A stretch of 16,124 nucleotides of DNA from Rickettsiella sp. (GCA_031119195.1 JAVHYG010000021.1:1-16124), one strand, 5' to 3'; positions 1 through 7,963 are shown, counted from the first letter of the stretch. The notes: generated by a model not told the origin, from the letters alone. A program made the numbers and translations.

Positions 1-1
1 C

Positions 2-1297
2 TCCATTACTGACCTTTCCCATGAAGGCCGCGGCATAGCGCACATTAATGGCAAAATAACCTTTATTCAAGACGCTTTACCTGGTGAAACTGTCCTAATT
101 CAGACTACCAAAAAAAACCGTCAATATGAGGAAGCAAAAGCCACTGAGATATTAATTAGCTCACCTGACCGTGTTAAGCCAAAATGTTTACATTATGGTA
201 TTTGTGGAGGATGTAATCTGCAACACTTTAATGCACAAGCTCAATTACACCATAAAGAAAAGGTGTTATTAACACAACTTAAACATGTTGCAAGAATACA
301 GCCTGGAACGTTGTTATCGCCACTTAAAGCTAAGAGCTGGGGTTATCGACGTCGTGCGCGTCTCGGTGTTAAATACGTTACTAAAAAGCAAGCCGTGCTT
401 ATTGGCTTCAGGGAAAGAAATGGGCGCTATTTAGCACAACTTCAAACCTGTGAAACGCTAGAACCTAAAATAGGCCAACTCATTTTACCTTTACAAAGCT
501 TGATTTCTTCACTGAAAGCCTATCAGCTTATCCCACAAATTGAAGCTGCACTGGGCGATGAAGTGCTAGCTTTAATTTTTAGACACCTAGCCCCTCTTGA
601 AATAGAAGATATCGAAAAGCTTAAAGTCTTTGCGCAGAAATATCAGTTGCAGTTTTACCTTCAACCTGGTAACGAAAGTACTATTCACTGCATTTGGCCA
701 GAAACAAACCCGAAACCACTTAGCTATCGCTTAAATAAAGGAAAACTACTACGAAAAACACTAGAATTATTCTTTAAACCAAGCTATTTCATTCAGATTA
801 ATGCGGCTATCAATCAATCTATGATAGACTGCGCTATGGAATTGCTCGCACCTAATTCTAGTGATCAAATATTGGATCTATTTTGTGGCATAGGCAATTT
901 TAGCTTACCCTTGGCTACGCAATGTCAGCAGGTCATAGGCGTAGAAGGATCGCCAGAACTTGTAGAGTACGCAAAAAAAAATGCTATGCACAATGATATT
1001 TCTAATGTCCAGTTTCATACTGCGGATTTATCAATTCCTATAAAAGAACAAGCATGGTCACGAAAATCCTTTAATAAGTTATTACTAGATCCGCCTCGTT
1101 CTGGAGCTTTTGAAATTATTCAACAAATTTCATCTTGGGAAATAGAGCGCATTGTATATGTATCCTGTAATCCAGCTACTCTTGCCCGAGATGCTGCTGA
1201 ATTAGTAAAACAAGGTTATAAATTAGCAAGTACAGGAGTCTTGGATATGTTCCCTCACACACATCATAGCGAAGCAATTTGTTTATTTACTAAATAG
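2..1297 (+). CDS. rlmD: 23S rRNA (uracil-1939-C5)-methyltransferase RlmD, 5' end outside window
   Basis: SAM-dependent methyltransferase that makes 5-methyluridine at 23S rRNA position 1939. The frame is open from base 2, so this is a partial gene with 431 residues visible; compared with E. coli RlmD (433 residues) only about 20 N-terminal residues seem to be missing. The GTG at 263 is an internal codon, because the reading upstream of it is clearly RlmD. Visible from the N-terminus: a TRAM domain (about residues 1-45), iron-sulfur cluster cysteines in CLHYGICGGC (about 62-71) with a later Cys in LQTCE, the SAM-binding LDLFCGIGNF (about 291-300), DPPRSG, and VSCNPATLARD, whose Cys (codon 1166-1168) is the nucleophile. 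It ends 5 bases before dacB, so the two are probably cotranscribed. In E. coli rlmD lies directly upstream of relA; here dacB comes between them. Identification is firm. Confidence 0.95.
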   Translation, partial: SITDLSHEGRGIAHINGKITFIQDALPGETVLIQTTKKNRQYEEAKATEILISSPDRVKPKCLHYGICGGCNLQHFNAQAQLHHKEKVLLTQLKHVARIQPGTLLSPLKAKSWGYRRRARLGVKYVTKKQAVLIGFRERNGRYLAQLQTCETLEPKIGQLILPLQSLISSLKAYQLIPQIEAALGDEVLALIFRHLAPLEIEDIEKLKVFAQKYQLQFYLQPGNESTIHCIWPETNPKPLSYRLNKGKLLRKTLELFFKPSYFIQINAAINQSMIDCAMELLAPNSSDQILDLFCGIGNFSLPLATQCQQVIGVEGSPELVEYAKKNAMHNDISNVQFHTADLSIPIKEQAWSRKSFNKLLLDPPRSGAFEIIQQISSWEIERIVYVSCNPATLARDAAELVKQGYKLASTGVLDMFPHTHHSEAICLFTK

Positions 1298-1302
1298 GTA
1301 GT

Positions 1303-2793
1303 ATGAATAAGTTTATTGGACTTATACGAAAAAAGCTTAATCTTATACAGTTATTTTTTTTAATCAGTCTAGCAATTCAAGCTGCGCCTTGTCTTGCAGC
1401 ATATGACGAAAGTGGAAATCAATATTTCTCAAACCTTCAAGCTAATTTGAATAGTATTATAAGGCGATTTAAAGGCTATCACGTTGGAGTTGCTGTCCAA
1501 TCTCTTTCAACTGGGAAAATACTTTACCAATATCATGCAAATGATCGTTTCATACCAGCTAGCACACTTAAACTATTTACAGCAATTGCTGCATTAGATT
1601 ATTTAGGTCCCAACTATCAATTTAAAACCCAGTTTCTAACAAATACTGGGGCCAAAATAGTCGATGGCGTTCTAAAAGGTAATCTTTATATTAAATTCAG
1701 CGGTGACCCTTACTTAACCTTGGAAGATCTGAAAGATATGTTTGACAGTCTAAAAGCACAACATATTAAGAGGGTACAAGGAAATATCGTTATCGACGAT
1801 ACAGTTATCGATAAGAACACATGGCCTCCTGGACGCGTTATTGACGATAAAATATTCTGTTACGCAGCACCTGTCACGGCAACGATTATTAATCGTAATT
1901 GTTTTAGCCTGAGTGTAAAACCTAATAAATTAACACATCCTACCGTTATAAAAAGCAATAGTAATTTGGGTATTATTATCGATAATCAGGCAGTGACTAC
2001 GCGCTCTAAACGATCGAGCTATTCCTTAGATTTAAAGCCTAGCACTGTCCATGCCAGTAATCACTACATCCTGAGAGGGTATCTTTCGCCTAAAAGAGGT
2101 CCTTTATCCTTTGCTGTCGCCCTACAAAATCCTAATCTCGCTACGTATGGGATTTTAGCCGGATTATTGCGAAAATACTCCATCCATCACAACAATATTG
2201 TTTATGGTAAAACACCCCTTATATCCAAAATGCTTGCTGAAAATAGTTCTCCAGAGCTATCATTTATGATAAAAAATATGCTAAAAAAATCAGATAATTT
2301 AATTGCCGACAGTTTATTAAAAAAACTTGGGGAGCAATATTTTTCAGCACAAGGAAGCTGGAAAACGGGACGAAACGCAGTCCAAGCCATCCTTGCCAGT
2401 AAAACAGGAATTTCCTTTAAAAACGTCATCATGGCCGATGGTTCCGGATTATCACTTAATGATATTGCCACGCCGAATGATTTTGTTAAACTACTGGGCT
2501 TTGCTTACACTCGATTACCTGAGAATGAATTACTGTTTGAATCGCTACCTAGCTCTGGGCGGGATGGGACGCTGAAAAACCGCCTAGGTGGCTATGAACT
2601 AGGGAAAATTCATGCAAAAACAGGCAGTATGCACGGGATTAGCAGTCTAGCCGGCTATTTACGTACTTCAAATAACCAGATTCTGGCCTTTGCTATTTTA
2701 ATTAACGATTCTATTCCTGGAAAAAATAATCAAGGGGGATATCGTTTAATGGAAAATCGAATTTGTGAATTTTTAGCACGAAGTAGATTATAA
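1303..2793 (+). CDS. dacB: D-alanyl-D-alanine carboxypeptidase/endopeptidase (PBP4, peptidase family S13)
   Basis: Periplasmic penicillin-binding protein that removes the terminal D-Ala of the stem peptide and cuts D-Ala-mDAP crosslinks in peptidoglycan. All three active-site motifs of the serine penicillin-recognising fold are present: S87-T-L-K90 (nucleophile and general base), S330-D-N332, and K439-T-G441 in HAKTGSM. The roughly 240 residues between the first two motifs are the insertion characteristic of the S13/PBP4 class. The N-terminus is a convincing Sec signal peptide: basic RKK at 9-11, a hydrophobic core at about 13-26, and likely cleavage after the Ala residues near 32-33. Length (496) is normal for PBP4 (E. 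coli 477). The ATG lies 5 bases after the rlmD stop with only a weak AGGT-type ribosome site, so translation may be coupled. A generic S13 carboxypeptidase name is the only real alternative. Confidence 0.93.
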   Translation: MNKFIGLIRKKLNLIQLFFLISLAIQAAPCLAAYDESGNQYFSNLQANLNSIIRRFKGYHVGVAVQSLSTGKILYQYHANDRFIPASTLKLFTAIAALDYLGPNYQFKTQFLTNTGAKIVDGVLKGNLYIKFSGDPYLTLEDLKDMFDSLKAQHIKRVQGNIVIDDTVIDKNTWPPGRVIDDKIFCYAAPVTATIINRNCFSLSVKPNKLTHPTVIKSNSNLGIIIDNQAVTTRSKRSSYSLDLKPSTVHASNHYILRGYLSPKRGPLSFAVALQNPNLATYGILAGLLRKYSIHHNNIVYGKTPLISKMLAENSSPELSFMIKNMLKKSDNLIADSLLKKLGEQYFSAQGSWKTGRNAVQAILASKTGISFKNVIMADGSGLSLNDIATPNDFVKLLGFAYTRLPENELLFESLPSSGRDGTLKNRLGGYELGKIHAKTGSMHGISSLAGYLRTSNNQILAFAILINDSIPGKNNQGGYRLMENRICEFLARSRL

Positions 2794-2893
2794 ATTCCAT
2801 AACACCACATTGAATTATTATAAGCACTATTAATTTCCATTATAAAATTGAGGACTCAAAGGATACATTCTAAAAATAAAGGATCACTAGCTT

Positions 2894-5101
2894 ATGGTTA
2901 AAATAAAAAATTCGCTATATCTAAATGACGACGGCAGCATTAATCTGGAAGCCTGGTTACATCACGCGGCTATACAACGTAATCAAAAGGATTTTAAACT
3001 CATTCGTCAAGCATGTATTTTGAGTCAAATCGTTGGTGAAACTAAATTAACTCCCACCCGCATCTCTTGTTTACAGCAAGGGCTAACCATGGCAGAAATT
3101 TTATTTGATTTGCATCTGGATACAGAAACAATAGCCAGTGCTTTAATTTACAGTGCTGTTAATTATGCTGAACTTTGTCCAGAAACTATCAATGAACATT
3201 TAGGTCCACAAGTAACTAAACTCATTGAAGGCGCTACACAAATGGATGCAATCCGCATTTCCAGCACATCTATACTCTATCAAGCACAGCTGGAAAATTT
3301 ACGTAAAATGCTTTTAGCCATGGTCAAGGACATGCGCGTTGTTTTAATTAAGTTAGCAGAACGCGTAACTACAATGCGTACTTTAGATAATTTAGAAGAA
3401 GAAACGAGGCGATCTTTTGCTCGAGAAACACTAGATATTTATGCCCCTCTCGCTAACCGGCTTGGTGTGGGACAGTTGCAATGGGAACTTGAAGATCTTT
3501 CTTTACATTATCTAGAACCTGAAATTTATACAAAAATTGCACAATTATTGCACGAACGTCTCATTGACAGAGAAACCTATGTACAAACGTTAATCGCAGA
3601 ATTGCGAACAGTGTTGGAAAAAGCTCATTTACAAAACTTTCAATTACATGGACGTGTTAAACATATACATAGTATTTATCGAAAAATGCAGCAAAAAAAA
3701 TTAAAGTTCGAACAACTTTATGATTTAAATGCAATACGTATTTTAGTTAATACTGTGAAAGATTGTTATAGCGCCTTGAGTATCATACATGGTCTTTGGG
3801 AGCCAATTCCTGGACAGTTTGATGATTATGTTGCAACGCCAAAATCCAACGGCTATCGTTCCATTCATACAGCTGTTTTAGGGCCTGATGAAAAAACACT
3901 TGAAATACAAATTCGTACGCATCAAATGCATCAGGAATCAGAACATGGTTTGGCAGCCCACTGGCAATATAAAGAAAATGCACAACAAAATGCAAATTAC
4001 CAAACCAAAATAGCTTGGTTACGACAAGTTCTTGAGTGGCAAAAAGAATTGGTAAAAAGCGGTAAAGCGACTGTTCCAGGCCTTACTACGGTTTTAGACG
4101 ACAGAATTTACGTATTCACGCCAAATGGAGATATCATTGATTTGCCTAAAGGAGCAACACCTTTAGATTTTGCTTATCACATCCATAGTGAAGTTGGACA
4201 TCGATGTCGGGGCGCCAAAGTTAATGGCACAATCGTTCCCCTTATTTATCAATTAAAAATAGGCGAACAAGTTGAAATTCTTACGGCTAAACAAGGCACA
4301 CCCAGTCGAGATTGGTTAAATCCGAATTTGGGTTATTTATACACTGCTCGAGCAAAAGCAAAAGCACATCATTGGTTTAAAAATCAAGATTACGATAAAC
4401 ATGTCGCTGAAGGGCAAACATTACTCGATAAAGAATATCAACGCCTAGGACTAATGCCTATTGATCAAGAAAAATTAGCGCACAAGCTTCATTTTAAAAC
4501 CAAAAAAGAATTGCTTGCCGCATTAGGGAGTGGCGACATACGAATCACCCAGCTTTTAAATGCGATGCAAACACAAGAACATCCTCAAGATGCGAGCATG
4601 CTAATCGAACGGGAGATTTTGCTAGGCAAACCACGTAGTACACTACCAGAAGGTATTTCTATTGAGGGTGTTACCAACCTTTTAACCCAAACAGCCGGGT
4701 GTTGTAAACCAGTTCCTGGCGATCCTATACGGGGATTTATTACACAAGGTCGGGGTATTGTTTTACACCGCGATGATTGTACCCATCTCTTAAACCTTGA
4801 GACAGATAAACAGACTCGTTTAGTCAATGCAAGTTGGGGTAAAGAAGCGAGTCAAGTCTATCCTGTTGATGTCTGCGTAGAAGCCTATGATCGTCCGGGA
4901 TTAGTGCGTGACGTTTCTACCTTAATCGCTAATGAAAAATTGAATTTGATTGGACTAACTTTATCAAGTAATAAGATAGAGCCTAAAGCTTTTATCAAGT
5001 TAACTATTGAGATCCCTAGCATAACCTCTCTGAGTAAAATTCTGGATCGGATAAAACAGATTCCGAATGTGGTTGATGTTAGGAGACATTTAGTAAATTA
5101 G
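2894..5101 (+). CDS. relA: RelA, GTP pyrophosphokinase (ppGpp synthetase I)
   Basis: Ribosome-associated alarmone synthetase that transfers pyrophosphate from ATP to GTP/GDP when uncharged tRNA accumulates. Domain order: a degenerate hydrolase domain (about 20-200) that lacks the HD...ED metal-binding motif, which separates RelA from bifunctional SpoT; a synthetase domain (about 240-380) with the NGYRSIHT loop at 319-326 and EIQIRT at 337-342; a TGS domain (about 401-465); a conserved-Cys region with CCKPVPGD (603-610) and HRDDC (625-629); and a C-terminal ACT domain (about 656-735). Length 735 is close to E. coli RelA (744). The signature before the NGY loop reads Q308-F-D-D311 where E. coli RelA has EFDD and SpoT has RFKD, so the acidic pair that marks RelA is kept but the first residue is changed. 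AAAGGA at 2878-2883 lies 10 bases before the ATG and supports this start. Confidence 0.96.
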   Translation: MVKIKNSLYLNDDGSINLEAWLHHAAIQRNQKDFKLIRQACILSQIVGETKLTPTRISCLQQGLTMAEILFDLHLDTETIASALIYSAVNYAELCPETINEHLGPQVTKLIEGATQMDAIRISSTSILYQAQLENLRKMLLAMVKDMRVVLIKLAERVTTMRTLDNLEEETRRSFARETLDIYAPLANRLGVGQLQWELEDLSLHYLEPEIYTKIAQLLHERLIDRETYVQTLIAELRTVLEKAHLQNFQLHGRVKHIHSIYRKMQQKKLKFEQLYDLNAIRILVNTVKDCYSALSIIHGLWEPIPGQFDDYVATPKSNGYRSIHTAVLGPDEKTLEIQIRTHQMHQESEHGLAAHWQYKENAQQNANYQTKIAWLRQVLEWQKELVKSGKATVPGLTTVLDDRIYVFTPNGDIIDLPKGATPLDFAYHIHSEVGHRCRGAKVNGTIVPLIYQLKIGEQVEILTAKQGTPSRDWLNPNLGYLYTARAKAKAHHWFKNQDYDKHVAEGQTLLDKEYQRLGLMPIDQEKLAHKLHFKTKKELLAALGSGDIRITQLLNAMQTQEHPQDASMLIEREILLGKPRSTLPEGISIEGVTNLLTQTAGCCKPVPGDPIRGFITQGRGIVLHRDDCTHLLNLETDKQTRLVNASWGKEASQVYPVDVCVEAYDRPGLVRDVSTLIANEKLNLIGLTLSSNKIEPKAFIKLTIEIPSITSLSKILDRIKQIPNVVDVRRHLVN

Positions 5102-5147
5102 CACCATTTTCAACTATTAACTAGAATTGCACGTCATGGAATTGTCA

Positions 5148-5174
5148 TTTCCCGACTTGACCTGGAAAACCAGG
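5148..5174. repeat. REP-like degenerate palindrome between relA and xseA
   Basis: Two competing hairpins overlap here. One pairs TTTCC (5148-5152) with GGAAA (5164-5168); the other pairs CCTGG (5161-5165) with CCAGG (5170-5174) around an AAAA loop. The flanks add ACTT/AAGT and CATTT/AAATG complementarity. The stretch around TCATTTCCCGACTTGA recalls dispersed short palindromes of the TCATTCCCG type that I remember from intracellular bacteria; that resemblance is from memory. The second hairpin is followed by an A-run, so on the plus strand it is not an intrinsic terminator of relA. Only one copy is visible in this window. Confidence 0.35.
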
Positions 5175-5186
5175 AAAAAAAGTAAA

Positions 5187-5195
5187 TGCTATATT
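5187..5195 (+). promoter_or_regulatory. Possible extended -10 promoter for xseA
   Basis: TGCTATATT is an extended -10 element (TGn followed by TATATT). No good -35 hexamer sits 16-18 bases upstream. If used, transcription would start near 5202 and leave an untranslated leader of about 73 bases before the xseA ATG. This is weak, motif-only evidence. Confidence 0.25.
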
Positions 5196-5274
5196 AAAGT
5201 TTATGAAAAACCAAATTTGGTCTTGGAACCCTTACTTTCGCAAAACAAGTTAGAAAATAAAATAATTTATTTTT

Positions 5275-6519
5275 ATGATTAACAATCCAATAGCAAAAAA
5301 ATCAGAATTGATTAATTTTGAAGATGTAATCTATAACGTCTCGGAACTTAATCAATTGGTACAAAACTTATTAGAAGATACCTTTTTACCTCTTTGGATA
5401 GAAGGAGAAATCTCTAATTTTGCTTGCCCTAGTTCTGGACATTGGTATTTTTCTTTAAAAGATAAAAATTCCCAAGTACGTTGTGCACTATTTCAAGGAC
5501 GTTATCGTTACAAAGATTTACAACCTAAAGATGGCATGCAAGTGCTACTACGTGCCAAAATTAGTCTTTATCCTGTACGCGGAGAATTTCAACTCATTGT
5601 TGATCAACTAGAGCTAGCAGGGGAAGGAGCTTTACGCAAAGCTTTTGAAAAATTAAAAACTCAGTTAGCCGCAGAAGGCTTATTTGATCCGCGCAACAAA
5701 AAAACTTTGCCTATACTTCCTAAAACTGTGGGCATAATTACTTCGAAAACAGGTGCTGCGCTTAGAGATATCTGTGCGGTATTAAAAAAACGGTTTGCTG
5801 CTATTGGGGTTATTATTTATCCCTGCCTTGTTCAAGGAAAAACAGCAGCCACTCAGATTGTTCGACAAATCCAACTTGCCAATCAACGCCAAGAATGTGA
5901 GCTTCTCATCCTAGCGCGTGGTGGTGGATCATTGGAGGATCTTTGGCCTTTTAATGAAGAAAATGTAGCAAAAGCTATTTTTAAAAGTGATCTACCTATC
6001 ATTAGTGCGATAGGCCATGAAACTGATTTCACCATCGCCGATTTTGTTGCCGACTGTCGTGCCGCTACGCCCTCTGTAGCTGCGCAATTAGCAAGTCCAG
6101 ACAGTCAAGCGTATCAACAAACGTTAGTTAAAACAGTAAAACGTTTAATTAAATTTATCCAGTATCAATTTAACACCTATCAACAACAACTTGATAATTT
6201 ATCTAAACGTTGTCGGCATCCACGTCAACGTTTACAAGATAGCGTACAACGTTTAGATGATTTTACGCAGCGCTTAAATTTAGCCATGAAAACACAATTA
6301 GAAATCCGCCAGCAAACATTATTAGGTTTATCACGCACACTCCATGCCGTTAGCCCCTTGGCCAGTTTAGCACGTGGTTATGCCATTATTACTCACTCTG
6401 AAACAAAACAAATTATCCGTGAAATTAATCAAATTAATTTGGGTGATAAAATTACTGCAGAAATAGCTACAGGGAAGCTTTTATGTCAGATTGAAAATAA
6501 GCTTCCGAACCCATCGTAG
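5275..6519 (+). CDS. xseA: Exodeoxyribonuclease VII large subunit
   Basis: Catalytic subunit of exonuclease VII, which degrades single-stranded DNA from both ends in repair and recombination and works with several copies of the small subunit XseB (not in this window). The N-terminal OB-fold (about 20-115) contains LWIEGEISNF and SGHWYFSLKD, both typical of XseA. The catalytic domain (about 145-275) has ITSKTGAALRDI, the ARGGGSLEDLW loop at 214-224, and SAIGHETDFTIADF at 244-257. A polar, Gln-rich helical stretch (about 280-350) matches the coiled coil that binds XseB, and a short C-terminal beta region follows. Length 414 is slightly short against E. coli (456). The bases before this ATG are A/T only, with no recognisable ribosome site, but the next upstream in-frame ATG (5203) runs into a TAG at 5251, so 5275 is the best start. 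The 3' end overlaps the convergent OTU gene by 53 bases. Confidence 0.95.
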   Translation: MINNPIAKKSELINFEDVIYNVSELNQLVQNLLEDTFLPLWIEGEISNFACPSSGHWYFSLKDKNSQVRCALFQGRYRYKDLQPKDGMQVLLRAKISLYPVRGEFQLIVDQLELAGEGALRKAFEKLKTQLAAEGLFDPRNKKTLPILPKTVGIITSKTGAALRDICAVLKKRFAAIGVIIYPCLVQGKTAATQIVRQIQLANQRQECELLILARGGGSLEDLWPFNEENVAKAIFKSDLPIISAIGHETDFTIADFVADCRAATPSVAAQLASPDSQAYQQTLVKTVKRLIKFIQYQFNTYQQQLDNLSKRCRHPRQRLQDSVQRLDDFTQRLNLAMKTQLEIRQQTLLGLSRTLHAVSPLASLARGYAIITHSETKQIIREINQINLGDKITAEIATGKLLCQIENKLPNPS

Positions 6520-7963
6520 TTTCTTCAGGCTTTTCATTTTTTTTAGGAAAGAACAATGAAAAAGAAGACATTCGCTTGCTAATATTTGCAATAGAGTCTA
6601 CTGCAGATTTTGCCACTATCGGAAGTTTTCTTAAACAGAATAATGAAAAATCAATCATAGTTATTAAACCTTTTCCTGACAAAAATATAGCTAATAAAGT
6701 CCGAACAATCATCTGCATTTTATCAATTTTCTCATCAAAAAAATAATTAGTCGGTATACTACTTAAGACAACTGCAGACAACAGTAAAGCCTGAGGTATA
6801 TTGTCACTATCAATAAGTGCTTTTATTACTCCACCACCTGCGCCCAATAAAATTCCCGTGGTAAAAAGTTTTTTGAGATTTAAAATATTGTTTAATAATT
6901 CATCGCATGGTGTTGCTTTTAGTAAAAGTGATTGATAATTTTGATAATATAAATAAGGAGATTGAAGGAATTCAACTAACGAAAATTTTCTTATTTCTTC
7001 ACTATAAAAACTCCTAACCAAAGGCGAAGCTGGGAAAATACACAAAACTACTTCCAAAAAAACACCTAAGGATATTCCTTTTATCATGTAGCTTAAAATA
7101 ATTTGATCGGGATTAACAGGAGGTTTACTGATTCTATCGGAAAAAACAGGTAACTTGTTTCGTTGATTTGTCTTTATAGGTGTTAAAGTCGCCTCTGAAT
7201 CAGCTTTAGAATCTAAATCTGATTCGACTTCTGATGCTGAATTTGTTTTACTATTTTCTTCATCCAAAGCATCATTAGAAAAATTTGCATCAGACAATAA
7301 CCCAAAACAATAATGGCGCCTATCTGCATAATAAAATAAATGTAAAGTCCGAATTTGAAACAAAGTTTCGCTTGTCTGCTCTGACACCAAGTTTGTTTCT
7401 GATGCCTTACATCGATGCAAAACAATTGCATTTCGTTTAACGTCAAAAATTTCGATATCGCAAGCTAATAAACTAACAATAGCTCGTATTTCAGGCTCAC
7501 CTCCAAAACACCCAAGCAAACGCATTGATTGTAAATAACTATTGAAATTCCCAGCTATGAAACCCTTAAACTCATCTTTTTGTTGCTGTATATAATCAAC
7601 AACACGCCTACGAAACAAAGTGTTAAGTTCTGTGAAAACTGTATTGCGATATATATAGAGTGAATCCTCAGGATTTTTTAAAAATTTATTTATCAGACGC
7701 TTTACAATAGTTTCATTTTCTATGCCTATTTCTCCAAAAAGCCTCTTACAAGCTAGACTAAATCTTATAACGTCATTGTTATTATCAACATTGCTCTCAC
7801 TTATTAAATCAGACAAATACGCCACCGCACTCGCCCAAAATAAACAGCTTCCATCTGGGGGGGTGTCAATTATTTGATACGTATGATTTAATTGGGAACC
7901 TTGAGAACGAATATCTACAGAACTATAAAAACTATTGTTGTTTTTTTTTAGCCCTTTTGCCAT
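6467..7963 (-). CDS. OTU-domain cysteine protease with hydrophobic C-terminal half; candidate secreted effector
   Basis: I recognise the N-terminal domain but not a named family member. Seen: D37-G-S-C40-LFWA, which is the OTU catalytic Cys-loop; GCFGGEPEIRAI at 151-162, matching the conserved OTU GGE segment; and R216-H217-Y218, matching the catalytic His-Tyr. Cys to His is 177 residues, longer than in typical eukaryotic OTUs, with extra helical sequence between Cys-loop and GGE as in Legionella Lot-type OTUs. A Ser/Asp/Glu-rich linker (about 225-265) leads to a half with three or four hydrophobic segments (about 288-310, 366-384, 390-405, 417-443). Inference: a deubiquitinase that acts on host ubiquitin while attached to a membrane. 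The Glu-rich EKPEE (477-481) near the C-terminus could fit a Dot/Icm signal, weakly. There is no Sec signal. The start is firm: AAGGAG lies 8 bases before the ATG, 31 bases after the topA stop. Sampled GC is lower than in topA. Catalytic activity and substrate are unproven. Confidence 0.82.
   Translation of the reverse strand: MAKGLKKNNNSFYSSVDIRSQGSQLNHTYQIIDTPPDGSCLFWASAVAYLSDLISESNVDNNNDVIRFSLACKRLFGEIGIENETIVKRLINKFLKNPEDSLYIYRNTVFTELNTLFRRRVVDYIQQQKDEFKGFIAGNFNSYLQSMRLLGCFGGEPEIRAIVSLLACDIEIFDVKRNAIVLHRCKASETNLVSEQTSETLFQIRTLHLFYYADRRHYCFGLLSDANFSNDALDEENSKTNSASEVESDLDSKADSEATLTPIKTNQRNKLPVFSDRISKPPVNPDQIILSYMIKGISLGVFLEVVLCIFPASPLVRSFYSEEIRKFSLVEFLQSPYLYYQNYQSLLLKATPCDELLNNILNLKKLFTTGILLGAGGGVIKALIDSDNIPQALLLSAVVLSSIPTNYFFDEKIDKMQMIVRTLLAIFLSGKGLITMIDFSLFCLRKLPIVAKSAVDSIANISKRMSSFSLFFPKKNEKPEETTMGSEAYFQSDIKASL
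6473..6506. repeat. Inverted repeat at the xseA/OTU convergent junction
   Basis: GGAAGCTT (6473-6480) and AAGCTTCC (6499-6506) form a perfect 8-base inverted repeat around an 18-base spacer. It lies inside the coding overlap of the two convergent genes. Such a dyad could help end transcription on either strand, but no T-run follows closely on the plus strand (the T8 tract is at 6537-6544), so a terminator call is not justified. It could also be chance. Confidence 0.3.

Noticed and set aside
263..265. GTG as the start of rlmD
   Set aside because: The frame is open to the window edge, and the residues before this codon are the TRAM domain and iron-sulfur cysteines of RlmD, so the codon is internal.
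973..981. A9 run in rlmD as a slippage site
   Set aside because: Runs of A/T this long recur in this AT-rich window, so it is not distinctive.
2202..2471. Minus-strand ORF inside dacB
   Set aside because: Antisense to a firmly identified gene and with no recognisable protein features; a shadow reading frame. The same applies to those at 2327-2575 (+), 3783-3995, 4585-4827, 7213-7446, 13965-14153 and 15741-15962 (-), and 10650-10850 (+).
5203..5253. 16-codon ORF (MKNQIWSWNPYFRKTS) in the xseA leader
   Set aside because: No ribosome binding site, no homology, and a short ORF like this is expected by chance. A leader peptide for xseA has no rationale.
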